Made by a program: the position numbers and the translations under genes | The notes under the pieces: model-generated | The model's input: only the letters and a program-made list of their open reading frames with translations | Told to the model about the DNA's origin: nothing | The model's database searches: none | Assembly (NCBI GenBank): GCA_937995835.1 | Contig: CALKIV010000088.1 | Location: forward strand, 1 to 13,954 | DNA: 13,954 bases | Source of the DNA: an uncultured Dysgonomonas sp. | GTDB taxonomy: Bacteria; Bacteroidota; Bacteroidia; Bacteroidales; Dysgonomonadaceae | Direction: 5' to 3' | Shown: positions 1 to 6,920 of the stretch, piece after piece | Position numbering within the stretch: the stretch's first letter is position 1 | Layout: each line of letters begins with the position of its first letter

Positions 1-662
1 ATATAGGAGTTTGTTCAAAAGAAGAAGCGTTATCTCATGTCAGTATTGGCGATTACATAGCACTTAGAAGCAACTTTCAGTATATGGATAACAATAATCG
101 CATAGTGTCTAAAGCCTTGGATAACAAAGTTGGAGTCTTTGTAATGATGGAAGCTTTTGCCAAACTAAGTGAGTTGAATTTGCCAATATCTCTTGTAGCA
201 GTAGCTTCAACCCAAGAAGAGTTGGGATGTAGAGGGTGTGTTATAGCGACTGAAAAAGTAAAACCAGATATTGCAATAGTGCTGGATGTAGGAATTGCTA
301 CTGATATTCCACATAAAGTAAACCCTCAGTTTGGCAATCTTATGCTAGGTCGTGGACCCGGAATAAATATAAATCCATCTAACAATGCGAGATTAACTGA
401 TATATTGCGTGACGTCGCTATAAAAAATAATATTCCTCATCAAATGACGATTGGTTATCATGCTGTTAAAGGTACAGAAAATTCACAGGTACAACTTGTA
501 GGCACAGGTGTTGCATCGGCATTAATAAGTATTCCTATCAGGAATATGCATACTCCTTGTGAAATATGTGATATGTCTGACATCCAAAATAGTATTGATC
601 TTTTAATAAAAGCAGTGTGTTCACTGACGAACCATAATGTAAGCGATTTTGATTTGTTTTGA
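1..662 (+). CDS. M42 family zinc aminopeptidase, 3' part (5' end outside window)
   Basis: The frame is open from base 3 to the TGA at 660-662. The methionine at 84 is internal, because conserved family sequence (IGDYIALRS) lies before it. M42 enzymes are cytosolic di-metal aminopeptidases (glutamyl aminopeptidase/endoglucanase M type) that trim peptides. Visible family landmarks are the metal-binding Asp in SKALDNKVG (Asp codon 120-122), the catalytic Glu pair in TQEELGCRG (216-221), the Asp in VLDVG (285-287), and the late His in NMHTPCE that supplies the last metal ligand. About 220 residues are present against a usual length near 350, so roughly the first third is missing at the window edge. 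It converges on the helix-turn-helix operon with only 35 bp between stop codons. The family call is firm; substrate preference is not readable. Confidence 0.9.
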   Translation, partial: IGVCSKEEALSHVSIGDYIALRSNFQYMDNNNRIVSKALDNKVGVFVMMEAFAKLSELNLPISLVAVASTQEELGCRGCVIATEKVKPDIAIVLDVGIATDIPHKVNPQFGNLMLGRGPGININPSNNARLTDILRDVAIKNNIPHQMTIGYHAVKGTENSQVQLVGTGVASALISIPIRNMHTPCEICDMSDIQNSIDLLIKAVCSLTNHNVSDFDLF

Positions 663-697
663 AACTAGCAATTGAGCTCTTTGGATAACGAATCATT

Positions 698-1660
698 TTA
701 TCCCCTTATCAGCTCTCTCTGCTTATTAAAGAAATTATATCGTTCTATCTCGCCGCATTGAGATATGGAGGTACAATATTTTTTCAAAGAGTCTATCCAG
801 TCTTTTTGAGTCTGATTCAGACTTGTATTTTGGGTGTCCAGAGAGAATAGTGCATAGACTAAAAATTCACTATAATTTTGATTTTCAGATTCAATGTGTA
901 TGTAGGATGTTTCTATATTGATTGATGATACATACATGTCTACTTTAGCTCCTCTTTTCGTATGCCCTGTTGTAGCCATTTCCTCTAGGTTATTGATGGA
1001 GCTCAATAAGTCTTGCTTTATCAGCTTCTCATCCTCTAGGGTCAGAAGATTAATGTGATGAAAATAGTCAATATCTTTCACGCTAGAAGCATAGACATTG
1101 GGGTCGAGAATGAGTATGAAATGAGATATCTTTTGAATCTCTGCCACATATTTGTTTTGTATTATCGTAAACTTCTCTGGCAGTTCGAATTCAGAAAATT
1201 TCAGATTTGTATACTCTGCTTGTGTATACCTTAACCAATTGTACATATAAAATTTGGAAAGATTATAATGCCTGAGAATATTGTACAACGAAAGAGAGTT
1301 CTGAGCAAGACGAAGTACAACATTATGACTATTACTATTCATCTGCTGCAAGACTTTAGTGTATTCGGCCAATTTATTCATATAAACATCAATCGAGTGT
1401 TCTTCATTAAGTAATCTCAACTTAAAAAGAGCATCCTCTTGCTGTACTAATCCAAATAAATCATCTAGCGAAATACCTAAACGATTGGCTATAATTGCAA
1501 CTTCGGTGAAAGAAAAGTTGACATTTCCTCTCAACCTACGATATGCTGATTCTTTGCCGATACCCAATAGCTTAGCTATTAGAGAAGCAGCATTCTCTTC
1601 TTCAGGAACTGCCTGATTAATAGCATTGATCAATTTTGCTTTAATGTTAATCTCGTTCAT
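698..1660 (-). CDS. helix-turn-helix regulator-like protein, second of tandem paralogous pair
   Basis: A 320-aa protein with an N-terminal XRE-like helix-turn-helix at about residues 24-70, including SAYRRLRG and a following amphipathic helix. The remaining 250 residues form an alpha-rich domain I do not recognise, ending in the motif IERYNFFNKQRE. The upstream neighbour has the same architecture (YRRLRG near residue 40 and IERCKYFEKQRE at the end), so the two are paralogues. The start ATG (1660-1658) lies 8 bp after the neighbour's stop and follows an AGAAGAAAA stretch that may serve as a ribosome site, so the genes are probably co-transcribed. There are no signal peptide or membrane segments, so it is probably cytosolic. 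Inference: a DNA-binding regulator, possibly of the adjacent surface-protein genes. Direct evidence for the target is absent. Confidence 0.8.
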   Translation of the reverse strand: MNEINIKAKLINAINQAVPEEENAASLIAKLLGIGKESAYRRLRGNVNFSFTEVAIIANRLGISLDDLFGLVQQEDALFKLRLLNEEHSIDVYMNKLAEYTKVLQQMNSNSHNVVLRLAQNSLSLYNILRHYNLSKFYMYNWLRYTQAEYTNLKFSEFELPEKFTIIQNKYVAEIQKISHFILILDPNVYASSVKDIDYFHHINLLTLEDEKLIKQDLLSSINNLEEMATTGHTKRGAKVDMYVSSINIETSYIHIESENQNYSEFLVYALFSLDTQNTSLNQTQKDWIDSLKKYCTSISQCGEIERYNFFNKQRELIRG

Positions 1661-1668
1661 GTTTTCTT

Positions 1669-2640
1669 CTATAAACCGTATTCTAAACTTTTAACTACTT
1701 CTCTTTGTTTCTCAAAATATTTGCAACGTTCTATTTCATTGCATGATGTTATGTTAGTAGATGTCTTCAATATAGATTTGAGCCATTCTTTTTGCATTTG
1801 GCACACCACCTCGTCATTAGAATTCAAAGTGTTGAACGTGTATATTGTCAGTTGGCTCAAACAACAATTATCATACTCCACATAGGTGTATGATGAACTT
1901 AGGTTTACAGCCGAAAGGTATATTTTCACTTTTCCTACCAAGCGGGATGTGCCATGAATTGCGTCATGTTCCAATGTATTTAAGATATCGTACAACTCCG
2001 CTTGCAATTCAGCTGTCTCTTCTTTAGTCAATACTCCCCGTATTTTGAAGAAGTTTATATCTCGTATGACAGATAACATAAAATTATCGTCTAGTATCAG
2101 TGATACATTTGAGTTGACCAGTGAATTATGTCTGTATGTGCGAAGCAAACGATCAGTCTCTTTTGTAAACTCAAAGTTTATAAAAGATGGATTAGGCACA
2201 TTTGTCAATTTCTGATAGTTCCACTTATAGAAAAAAAACTTTGTGAGGTTGGTATATTTATTGAATATCATGAACGGAATCGTATTGCCAGCCCACAGTA
2301 TTGAAGAGTGTTTAGCTGCAGAAAGCATTTGAATGCCATCTAAATTTATTTCTAGCTTTCTGGTCAATATCTCATCTAAGCAACTTTTATTGAGAAAAGT
2401 CAAATTAAATATAGCTACATCATCATGTTTAACTCCGATTACATGATCGAATGAAAATTTAAGTTCTTTGGCTAAAAGTACAATCTCTTCTATCGTGAAG
2501 TTCGTTTGGCCTCTGAGCCGACGATAGACATATTCTTGTTCCATATTCAATAGTTTAGCAAGATACGCTGCTGGATTTTTATTGCATGGAATATGCTTCA
2601 GTATCGTATCAATTAAACTTGTAGTCAATTTCTCATTCAT
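1669..2640 (-). CDS. helix-turn-helix regulator-like protein, first of tandem paralogous pair
   Basis: A 323-aa protein with an N-terminal helix-turn-helix at about residues 23-69 (PAAYLAKLLN, then VYRRLRGQTNF). A long unrecognised C-terminal region carries the same closing signature as its paralogue (NEIERCKYFEKQRE). The middle parts of the two proteins have diverged strongly, while the N-terminal HTH and C-terminal ends stay alignable. It is the promoter-proximal gene of a two-gene minus-strand operon and is divergent from the FISUMP genes across 407 bp. An exact TAnnTTTG element lies upstream at 2711-2704, and an inverted repeat (2666-2672 / 2699-2705) overlaps it, which would suit autoregulation. 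The pairing suggests a heteromeric or diverged-duplicate regulator. Family assignment beyond HTH is uncertain. Confidence 0.8.
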   Translation of the reverse strand: MNEKLTTSLIDTILKHIPCNKNPAAYLAKLLNMEQEYVYRRLRGQTNFTIEEIVLLAKELKFSFDHVIGVKHDDVAIFNLTFLNKSCLDEILTRKLEINLDGIQMLSAAKHSSILWAGNTIPFMIFNKYTNLTKFFFYKWNYQKLTNVPNPSFINFEFTKETDRLLRTYRHNSLVNSNVSLILDDNFMLSVIRDINFFKIRGVLTKEETAELQAELYDILNTLEHDAIHGTSRLVGKVKIYLSAVNLSSSYTYVEYDNCCLSQLTIYTFNTLNSNDEVVCQMQKEWLKSILKTSTNITSCNEIERCKYFEKQREVVKSLEYGL

Positions 2641-2665
2641 CGTAGTTCAATGTATTAATTTCTTG

Positions 2666-2705
2666 TGCAAGTAGTCCAAAGTGTTGTATAATTTCCTCAC
2701 TTGCA
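2666..2705. promoter_or_regulatory. candidate operator: inverted repeat at HTH-operon promoter
   Basis: TGCAAGT at 2666-2672 and ACTTGCA at 2699-2705 are perfect 7-bp inverted copies. The left copy is itself part of a small palindrome, CTTG-TG-CAAG (2662-2671). The right copy overlaps the -7 element and probably the transcription start. That position suits repression of the operon by one of its own HTH products. The assignment is inference from location and symmetry only. Confidence 0.3.
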
Positions 2706-2711
2706 AAGTTA
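2704..2711 (-). promoter_or_regulatory. Bacteroidetes -7 promoter element for HTH operon
   Basis: Minus-strand TAACTTTG matches the Bacteroidetes sigma-ABfr -7 consensus TAnnTTTG exactly. It lies 64 bp upstream of the ATG at 2640, which gives a leader of about 55-60 nt. No clear -33 TTTG is seen at the usual spacing, so the call rests on the -7 element and its position. Confidence 0.5.
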
Positions 2712-3047
2712 GAACTAATGGATGAAAAGTAATGACTAATTCTGTTGTAATGAATGTTCTATTTTATTAAAAAATGTATCCATAATGTGCTTTTTGTAGT
2801 GATAAATGTCATAAAAGTGAATGAATTGTATCTTTATTCTACATTTTGGTAGTATGTGCTGATTTAGAAAATCAGTATTTAATATTTGATACTCGTATGG
2901 CTTTTTTCGGTCTCTATCTTAGTTGTGGTGGAGATAAAAATCAACATTTATTATCCCCTTATTCTCATTTATAAACCCTTGCTTTGTGCTAAAATTCCCC
3001 CTTAATATAAAGGACTTGTCACAAATAAATTTTAATCATAGAAAATA

Positions 3048-4121
3048 ATGAGGAAGGTAATATTAACTTTTACTATCATGATGTTATGTACACTATCAGG
3101 TGCATATTGTCAAGTAACTATTGGTTCTCTATTTACTCCTATATCTGGTGCTTTACTAGATCTAAAAGAGAATGAGGAAGGTACTGCTACAAAAGGCTTA
3201 GGATTGCCACGAGTCGAGTTGACTAATAAAGGAGAGCTTTATCCGATGTTTGAAAATGGATATGATATTGATGAAAAATCTAAGCACATAGGACTTCTTG
3301 TTTATAATGTGAAAACTGATGCATGTGAGGGTATTTATCCGGGAGTCCATGTTTGGAGTGGTTCTTCGTGGGTTGCTCTTGAGAAAGATAATGGTACGAC
3401 ACATGTAGACTTGCTGGTTGATATAAGGGAGGATGAGAAGAATACATATTATATTGGTCATTTCAATTCAGAAAATACCGATGCCGGTTGGTGGATGTTG
3501 GAGAATCTAAGAACTACAAAATGGGCAGATGGCTCTACTCAAAACCTTAAATATATATCAGATCCCGTAAGTGATACCAATGAATCGGAAAAGGTTGCAG
3601 CATTTATTCCTGCATTAATTGACGAAAGCTTAATTAGCCAGTATGGTTATTTTTACAATTATAATGCAGCAATGAATTATGCTCCAGAGGAAGACTCTGG
3701 TCCTATCGTACAAGGTATTTGTCCTAATGGATGGCATATCCCTACTTCTGATGATTGGAAGCTTTTATTGAAAGCAATTGGAGAGAATCCTTGTACTTAT
3801 TCAACAAGCAATGTTGCAGGCAATGCTGGAGCCAACCTTCAGTCTCCCATTCTTACACCCTTGGGCACCAGTCGCCCTAAGGAAGAAGGAGGTTTCAATG
3901 CTGTATTGCATGGTATGGTAACACACTTAGGGGTTTTTCAGTATACGGATAGTTATGGAAATTATTGGGCTAGTTATCCTTCAAAGTTTCCGTCTGGAAC
4001 AACCTATTTAGGTGTCGCTACATTTTTGAACAACAATGCACAATCCATTGGATTTTTGAATATCTCAACATTGCATGGAATAGCTCACTATGCTCCAGTT
4101 AGATGTACAAAAAACAAATGA
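3048..4121 (+). CDS. exported FISUMP-domain protein
   Basis: A 357-aa protein with a signal peptide at residues 1-21, followed by mature QVTIGS, a common N-terminus for exported Bacteroidetes proteins. Residues 22-112 form a module also found in the two other FISUMP proteins of this window: GALLDL, TKGLGLPRVEL, HIGLLVYN, then PGVHVWSGSSW. Residues of about 126-355 match the Fibrobacter succinogenes major paralogous domain: WWMLENLRTTKW (148-159), YGYFYNYNAAMN (199-210), CPNGWHIPTSDDW (225-237), GGFNA (281-285), YGNYWAS (303-309) and the closing APVRCTK. The signal-peptide end has a Cys directly before the Gln but lacks a proper lipobox, so it is probably cut by signal peptidase I. It is the first gene of a pair with the downstream FISUMP gene (29-bp gap). 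A cell-surface or periplasmic location is likely; biochemical function is unknown. Confidence 0.85.
   Translation: MRKVILTFTIMMLCTLSGAYCQVTIGSLFTPISGALLDLKENEEGTATKGLGLPRVELTNKGELYPMFENGYDIDEKSKHIGLLVYNVKTDACEGIYPGVHVWSGSSWVALEKDNGTTHVDLLVDIREDEKNTYYIGHFNSENTDAGWWMLENLRTTKWADGSTQNLKYISDPVSDTNESEKVAAFIPALIDESLISQYGYFYNYNAAMNYAPEEDSGPIVQGICPNGWHIPTSDDWKLLLKAIGENPCTYSTSNVAGNAGANLQSPILTPLGTSRPKEEGGFNAVLHGMVTHLGVFQYTDSYGNYWASYPSKFPSGTTYLGVATFLNNNAQSIGFLNISTLHGIAHYAPVRCTKNK
3156..3217 (+). repeat. 62-bp block, copy 1 (pairs with 4274-4335)
   Basis: The 62 bases here and at 4274-4335 differ at one position only (C at 3197, T at 4315, a silent change). They encode the LDLKENEEGTATKGLGLPRV part of the shared N-terminal module. 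The surrounding coding sequence of the two genes is clearly diverged, so this is a locally homogenised or recently copied segment. Confidence 0.9.
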
Positions 4122-4150
4122 TCGATAACCAAATATAACAAATAAGACAA

Positions 4151-6022
4151 ATGAGAATATTCAATAACATCTTGATCAAGTTTACTTTATTGATATTAGG
4201 ATTGCAAATTGTAGTAAGTCTCAGCGGACAGGTTACAATAGGCTCATGTATGTCTCCTAATTCTGGAGCTCTGCTAGATCTAAAAGAGAATGAGGAAGGT
4301 ACTGCTACAAAAGGTTTAGGATTGCCACGAGTCGACTTGACAGAAGTGAATCAACTCTATCCTATGTTCAAAAATGATCCTTCATACACTAATGGTAGTG
4401 TAAAGAAGGAGGCTGAAGATAAAGATCATATAGGGCTCCTAGTCTATAATACCTCTACAGTAGGTGATTTTTATCCCGGGATGCATATCTGGGATGGTGT
4501 GAAATGGAAAATGTTAGGAAAATCACCCTGTAGTGGTATAACGAATCTTGCTATTGTCGGTCCAACCGAAGTGGATTTTACGGGAGTAACTCAAAAATTC
4601 AAGGTGTTGCATAACACTATCGAGGGGGAGGTGAAGTATCAGTGGTATGTAACGATGCCTAGCACACCTGAAACCATTATAGGAGACAACAGTGCTATTC
4701 TAAAGTTTATTCCTAATATAGCATGTCAGTATACTTTAAGATGCGAAGTGACCGAATTATGTCAATATCCAAAGACGAAGTCTATAACACATATATTTGT
4801 CTGTAAAAAAGATATAGGAGAATATACGGAAGATATTGATGGCATTGCTGTTATTCTGGGCAAACGTTGCTTCGATGTAGTAAAGATAAATAACGGTGGA
4901 ACAAATGGCACATTAGATAGTCGATACAGTCAGCAAACAGATTTTACAAAACGTGAAGAGCAAGATCCAGCACTATATGGTGTAGGCGATCAACTTCCAG
5001 GAGGAATAGGAGGAGTGCCACCTATCGGCTCTCACTATAGATATACAGGTGTGCAGACATATACATTTCAAGGATCAATAGGAACAGCTATATCAGATTT
5101 AGAGTTTATTATAGATGATTTTGACAATCTTATTGAAAAAGTGGAGCCGGCAAGTCTATCATTTCCCGGAAATATAACAAATGGAGAACAGAAGATAACT
5201 ATACACTTCAAATCTAATTTAAATAGTGTGTTAGCAGGCGTCTCTAGAGATGATGCTAAACGAGTAACGCTACATGCGCTGTTTAAAGCAAACGGCGTCG
5301 CTAATAGAAATAAAATAGAAATGACATTTCAAGATGCTAGTTGTTGTGGAGCATACATGGATAATGGAAAATGGCTGACCTTTATGTGTCATAATCTTGG
5401 AGCCAACGATTTTGCAGATCCTCTTGTGCCTAATGTTATGTTGATGGGAGATTATTATCAGTATGCAAACAGTGCTATTGCTTTTTATGGAGGTGCTGCA
5501 GAAACGACTCATCCTGGAAAGAAACCCTATGCTAAAGGAGCTTGGAAAGGTACGACAAGTTCTACCGGAGGAGACTATTACAAACCGCCATATAATAATG
5601 ATTGGAATAATACAGGTACTGAAAGTGAGCCAATCAGAGGAACAGGTGACCCTTGCCCTGAAGGATGGCGCTTGCCAACTAAAACAGAACTAGAGCAAGT
5701 CCTTGATTCAAATAACAATTCAATCAAGCACGTTGGCCATTATCAATTTTTAGGACAGAATCCATTGAATGGTTTACAAATTGGAGAGTCTCTATTTTTA
5801 TCTTCTTGTGGGTATACAGACTGGCATTTTGCGCTCGAAAAACCTAGTGTAATGAAGCAAGGAAAAGCATTGGGGTATTGGACATCTTCATGGAGTACTA
5901 CAGGTACAAGTACTCCGTATCTTTTAGGGGCTACTATGTTTACTCAAAATTCAATAGGATTAATACAAGTTGGACTTGTAGTTGGTAGGGGATATCCTGT
6001 ACGTTGTGTAACAGATAAGTAA
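4151..6022 (+). CDS. large exported multidomain FISUMP-type protein
   Basis: A 623-aa protein with a signal peptide ending near residue 26 before mature QVTIGS. Residues 27-122 are the shared module (GALLDL, TKGLGLPRVDL, HIGLLVYN, PGMHIWDGVKW). Residues of about 128-217 look like an Ig/PKD-like beta domain (NLAIVGPTEVDFTG, KYQWYV, YTLRCEV). About 230-395 is a beta-rich segment with no recognised family. Residues of about 400-621 are FISUMP-like: GKWLTFMCHNLGA, GDYYQYAN (433-440), DPCPEGWRLPTKTEL (500-514), GYWTSSWS (575-582) and the closing GYPVRCVT. It follows the preceding FISUMP gene by 29 bp and is probably co-transcribed with it. A strong terminator lies 113 bp downstream. No C-terminal sorting domain is visible. 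A surface-exposed or secreted adhesin-like role is a guess from architecture only. Confidence 0.85.
   Translation: MRIFNNILIKFTLLILGLQIVVSLSGQVTIGSCMSPNSGALLDLKENEEGTATKGLGLPRVDLTEVNQLYPMFKNDPSYTNGSVKKEAEDKDHIGLLVYNTSTVGDFYPGMHIWDGVKWKMLGKSPCSGITNLAIVGPTEVDFTGVTQKFKVLHNTIEGEVKYQWYVTMPSTPETIIGDNSAILKFIPNIACQYTLRCEVTELCQYPKTKSITHIFVCKKDIGEYTEDIDGIAVILGKRCFDVVKINNGGTNGTLDSRYSQQTDFTKREEQDPALYGVGDQLPGGIGGVPPIGSHYRYTGVQTYTFQGSIGTAISDLEFIIDDFDNLIEKVEPASLSFPGNITNGEQKITIHFKSNLNSVLAGVSRDDAKRVTLHALFKANGVANRNKIEMTFQDASCCGAYMDNGKWLTFMCHNLGANDFADPLVPNVMLMGDYYQYANSAIAFYGGAAETTHPGKKPYAKGAWKGTTSSTGGDYYKPPYNNDWNNTGTESEPIRGTGDPCPEGWRLPTKTELEQVLDSNNNSIKHVGHYQFLGQNPLNGLQIGESLFLSSCGYTDWHFALEKPSVMKQGKALGYWTSSWSTTGTSTPYLLGATMFTQNSIGLIQVGLVVGRGYPVRCVTDK
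4274..4335 (+). repeat. 62-bp block, copy 2 (pairs with 3156-3217)
   Basis: Second copy of the near-identical block, with 61 of 62 bases the same and a single silent difference at 4315. It lies at the equivalent point of the shared N-terminal module in the second FISUMP gene. Confidence 0.9.
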
Positions 6023-6052
6023 ATAAAATATTCGAGATGGTAAGTTAACGAG

Positions 6053-6099
6053 AGCGACCAAATTAGAATGTGTATGGTTTGAGTCGCTTATGTGAGCGA
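6053..6099 (+). other. alternative hairpins in the 3' untranslated region
   Basis: AGCGAC-CAAA (6053-6062) can pair with TTTG-a-GTCGCT (6078-6088, one bulged base). The same right arm, TCGCT (6084-6088), can instead pair with AGCGA (6095-6099). The two stems exclude each other. They lie in the 3' UTR of the FISUMP unit, ahead of the terminator. There is no ORF here. Any function is unproven. Confidence 0.35.
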
Positions 6100-6134
6100 T
6101 GAGGTCATTGTATCAAGGCTTCATCAATCGAAAG

Positions 6135-6168
6135 AGTGTACTAGCTGTGAAGCTAGTGCACTTTTTTT
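6135..6168 (+). terminator. intrinsic terminator after the FISUMP gene pair
   Basis: A perfect 12-bp stem, 6135-6146 with 6151-6162 (one G-U pair), a GTGA loop and a run of seven Ts (6162-6168). It ends the rightward FISUMP unit. Read from the other strand the stem is the same but the trailing sequence is CTCTTTCG, so it might also weakly stop leftward transcription from the thiamine operon. Confidence 0.9.
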
Positions 6169-6269
6169 ATGCTTAAAATATAACTGCAAATTTATTCAAA
6201 AGCTCTTCATCTAAAAGCATAGGCAGAAAGATATTGAAGTTATAAGAGTAAAGCCTTTTAGGATTTTTT

Positions 6270-6920
6270 TTACTGTAATACAATTCTGTCTTTTAGATAC
6301 TGCCATAGAGATATGTTGTCAACCATAAGCTTGTTACTTTTTTTGTTGTCAACCAAAATATATTCCAACTCAGCATTTTTAGCCGAAGCAATTCCTGTTA
6401 GAGAATCTTCGACGACCAAAACCTCACCTTTTTGCAATCCTGACTTCTCAAGTGCTTTGAGATAAGGCTCCTGATGCGGTTTGCCTTGTATCACCTCGGT
6501 AGAGGTAACTATATTTTGGCAAAAGTATTTATTCAGCTCATAATATTCAAGGATGGTAGCCACCTGAGTGTTTGAAGAATTGCTGACTAAAGCCAATTTT
6601 ATATTGTTGTTCATCAGCCATTCCAGCACATCTATTATTTCATCCATCAAGGATGTCTTTTCCGTAAAATACAGAGCATAAAGATATTCAATATGCTCTG
6701 TTATTTCGGAATATAACGATGGACTAAAGCGATTGCTCTTTTCTAGAATCAACCTGATTGCATCTTCAGTCGATAGATTATAGCCATCGTTTTCTTTCAG
6801 CAATTCAGTATCAAGGGCATATTTGTCAACAATCGTCGTTATAATATAGTCCCATAACGAAGAACTGTTGATGATCACTCCATCCAAGTCGAAAAATACA
6901 CCTTTGATGTTGTTTGTCAT
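6270..6920 (-). CDS. HAD-superfamily phosphatase, candidate thiamine monophosphate phosphatase
   Basis: From the ATG at 6920 the protein is 216 aa. An upstream in-frame TTG at 6926 is possible, but the ATG shares an ATGA overlap with the thiD stop, the usual sign of translational coupling, so it is preferred. The HAD motifs are complete: DLDGV (nucleophile Asp11, Asp13), Ser113 in LVSNSS, Lys147 in GKPHQEPYL, and Glu171-Asp172 in VVEDS. The helical cap between motifs I and II makes it subfamily IA, resembling beta-phosphoglucomutase. It is the last gene of a thiamine salvage operon lacking thiL. HAD phosphatases clustered with thiamine genes are known to dephosphorylate thiamine monophosphate in some bacteria. 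That activity is inferred here from context; a general sugar-phosphate phosphatase is the alternative. Confidence 0.85.
   Translation of the reverse strand: MTNNIKGVFFDLDGVIINSSSLWDYIITTIVDKYALDTELLKENDGYNLSTEDAIRLILEKSNRFSPSLYSEITEHIEYLYALYFTEKTSLMDEIIDVLEWLMNNNIKLALVSNSSNTQVATILEYYELNKYFCQNIVTSTEVIQGKPHQEPYLKALEKSGLQKGEVLVVEDSLTGIASAKNAELEYILVDNKKSNKLMVDNISLWQYLKDRIVLQ

Larger units (their letters stand above)
2641..3047. other. divergent intergenic region between HTH operon and FISUMP genes
   Basis: This 407-bp AT-rich stretch has no convincing gene. It holds the HTH-operon promoter near its left end and the inverted repeat described separately. For the rightward FISUMP gene I find no exact TAnnTTTG. 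The best near match is TTGCTTTG at 2979-2986, one base off, which would give a leader of about 55 nt. A short interrupted inverted repeat, AGTAT (2874-2878) / ATACT (2889-2893), flanks an ATATTTG stretch and could be a regulatory site. Nothing else stands out. Confidence 0.5.

Noticed and set aside
683..703. GGATAA/TTATCC hairpin between the M42 gene and the HTH operon as a terminator
   Set aside because: The stem is only 6 bp and no T-run follows on either strand.
6241..6269. CCT/AGG mini-hairpin after the HAD gene as the thiamine-operon terminator
   Set aside because: The stem is three bases long on the transcribed strand; the T-run lies on the other strand.
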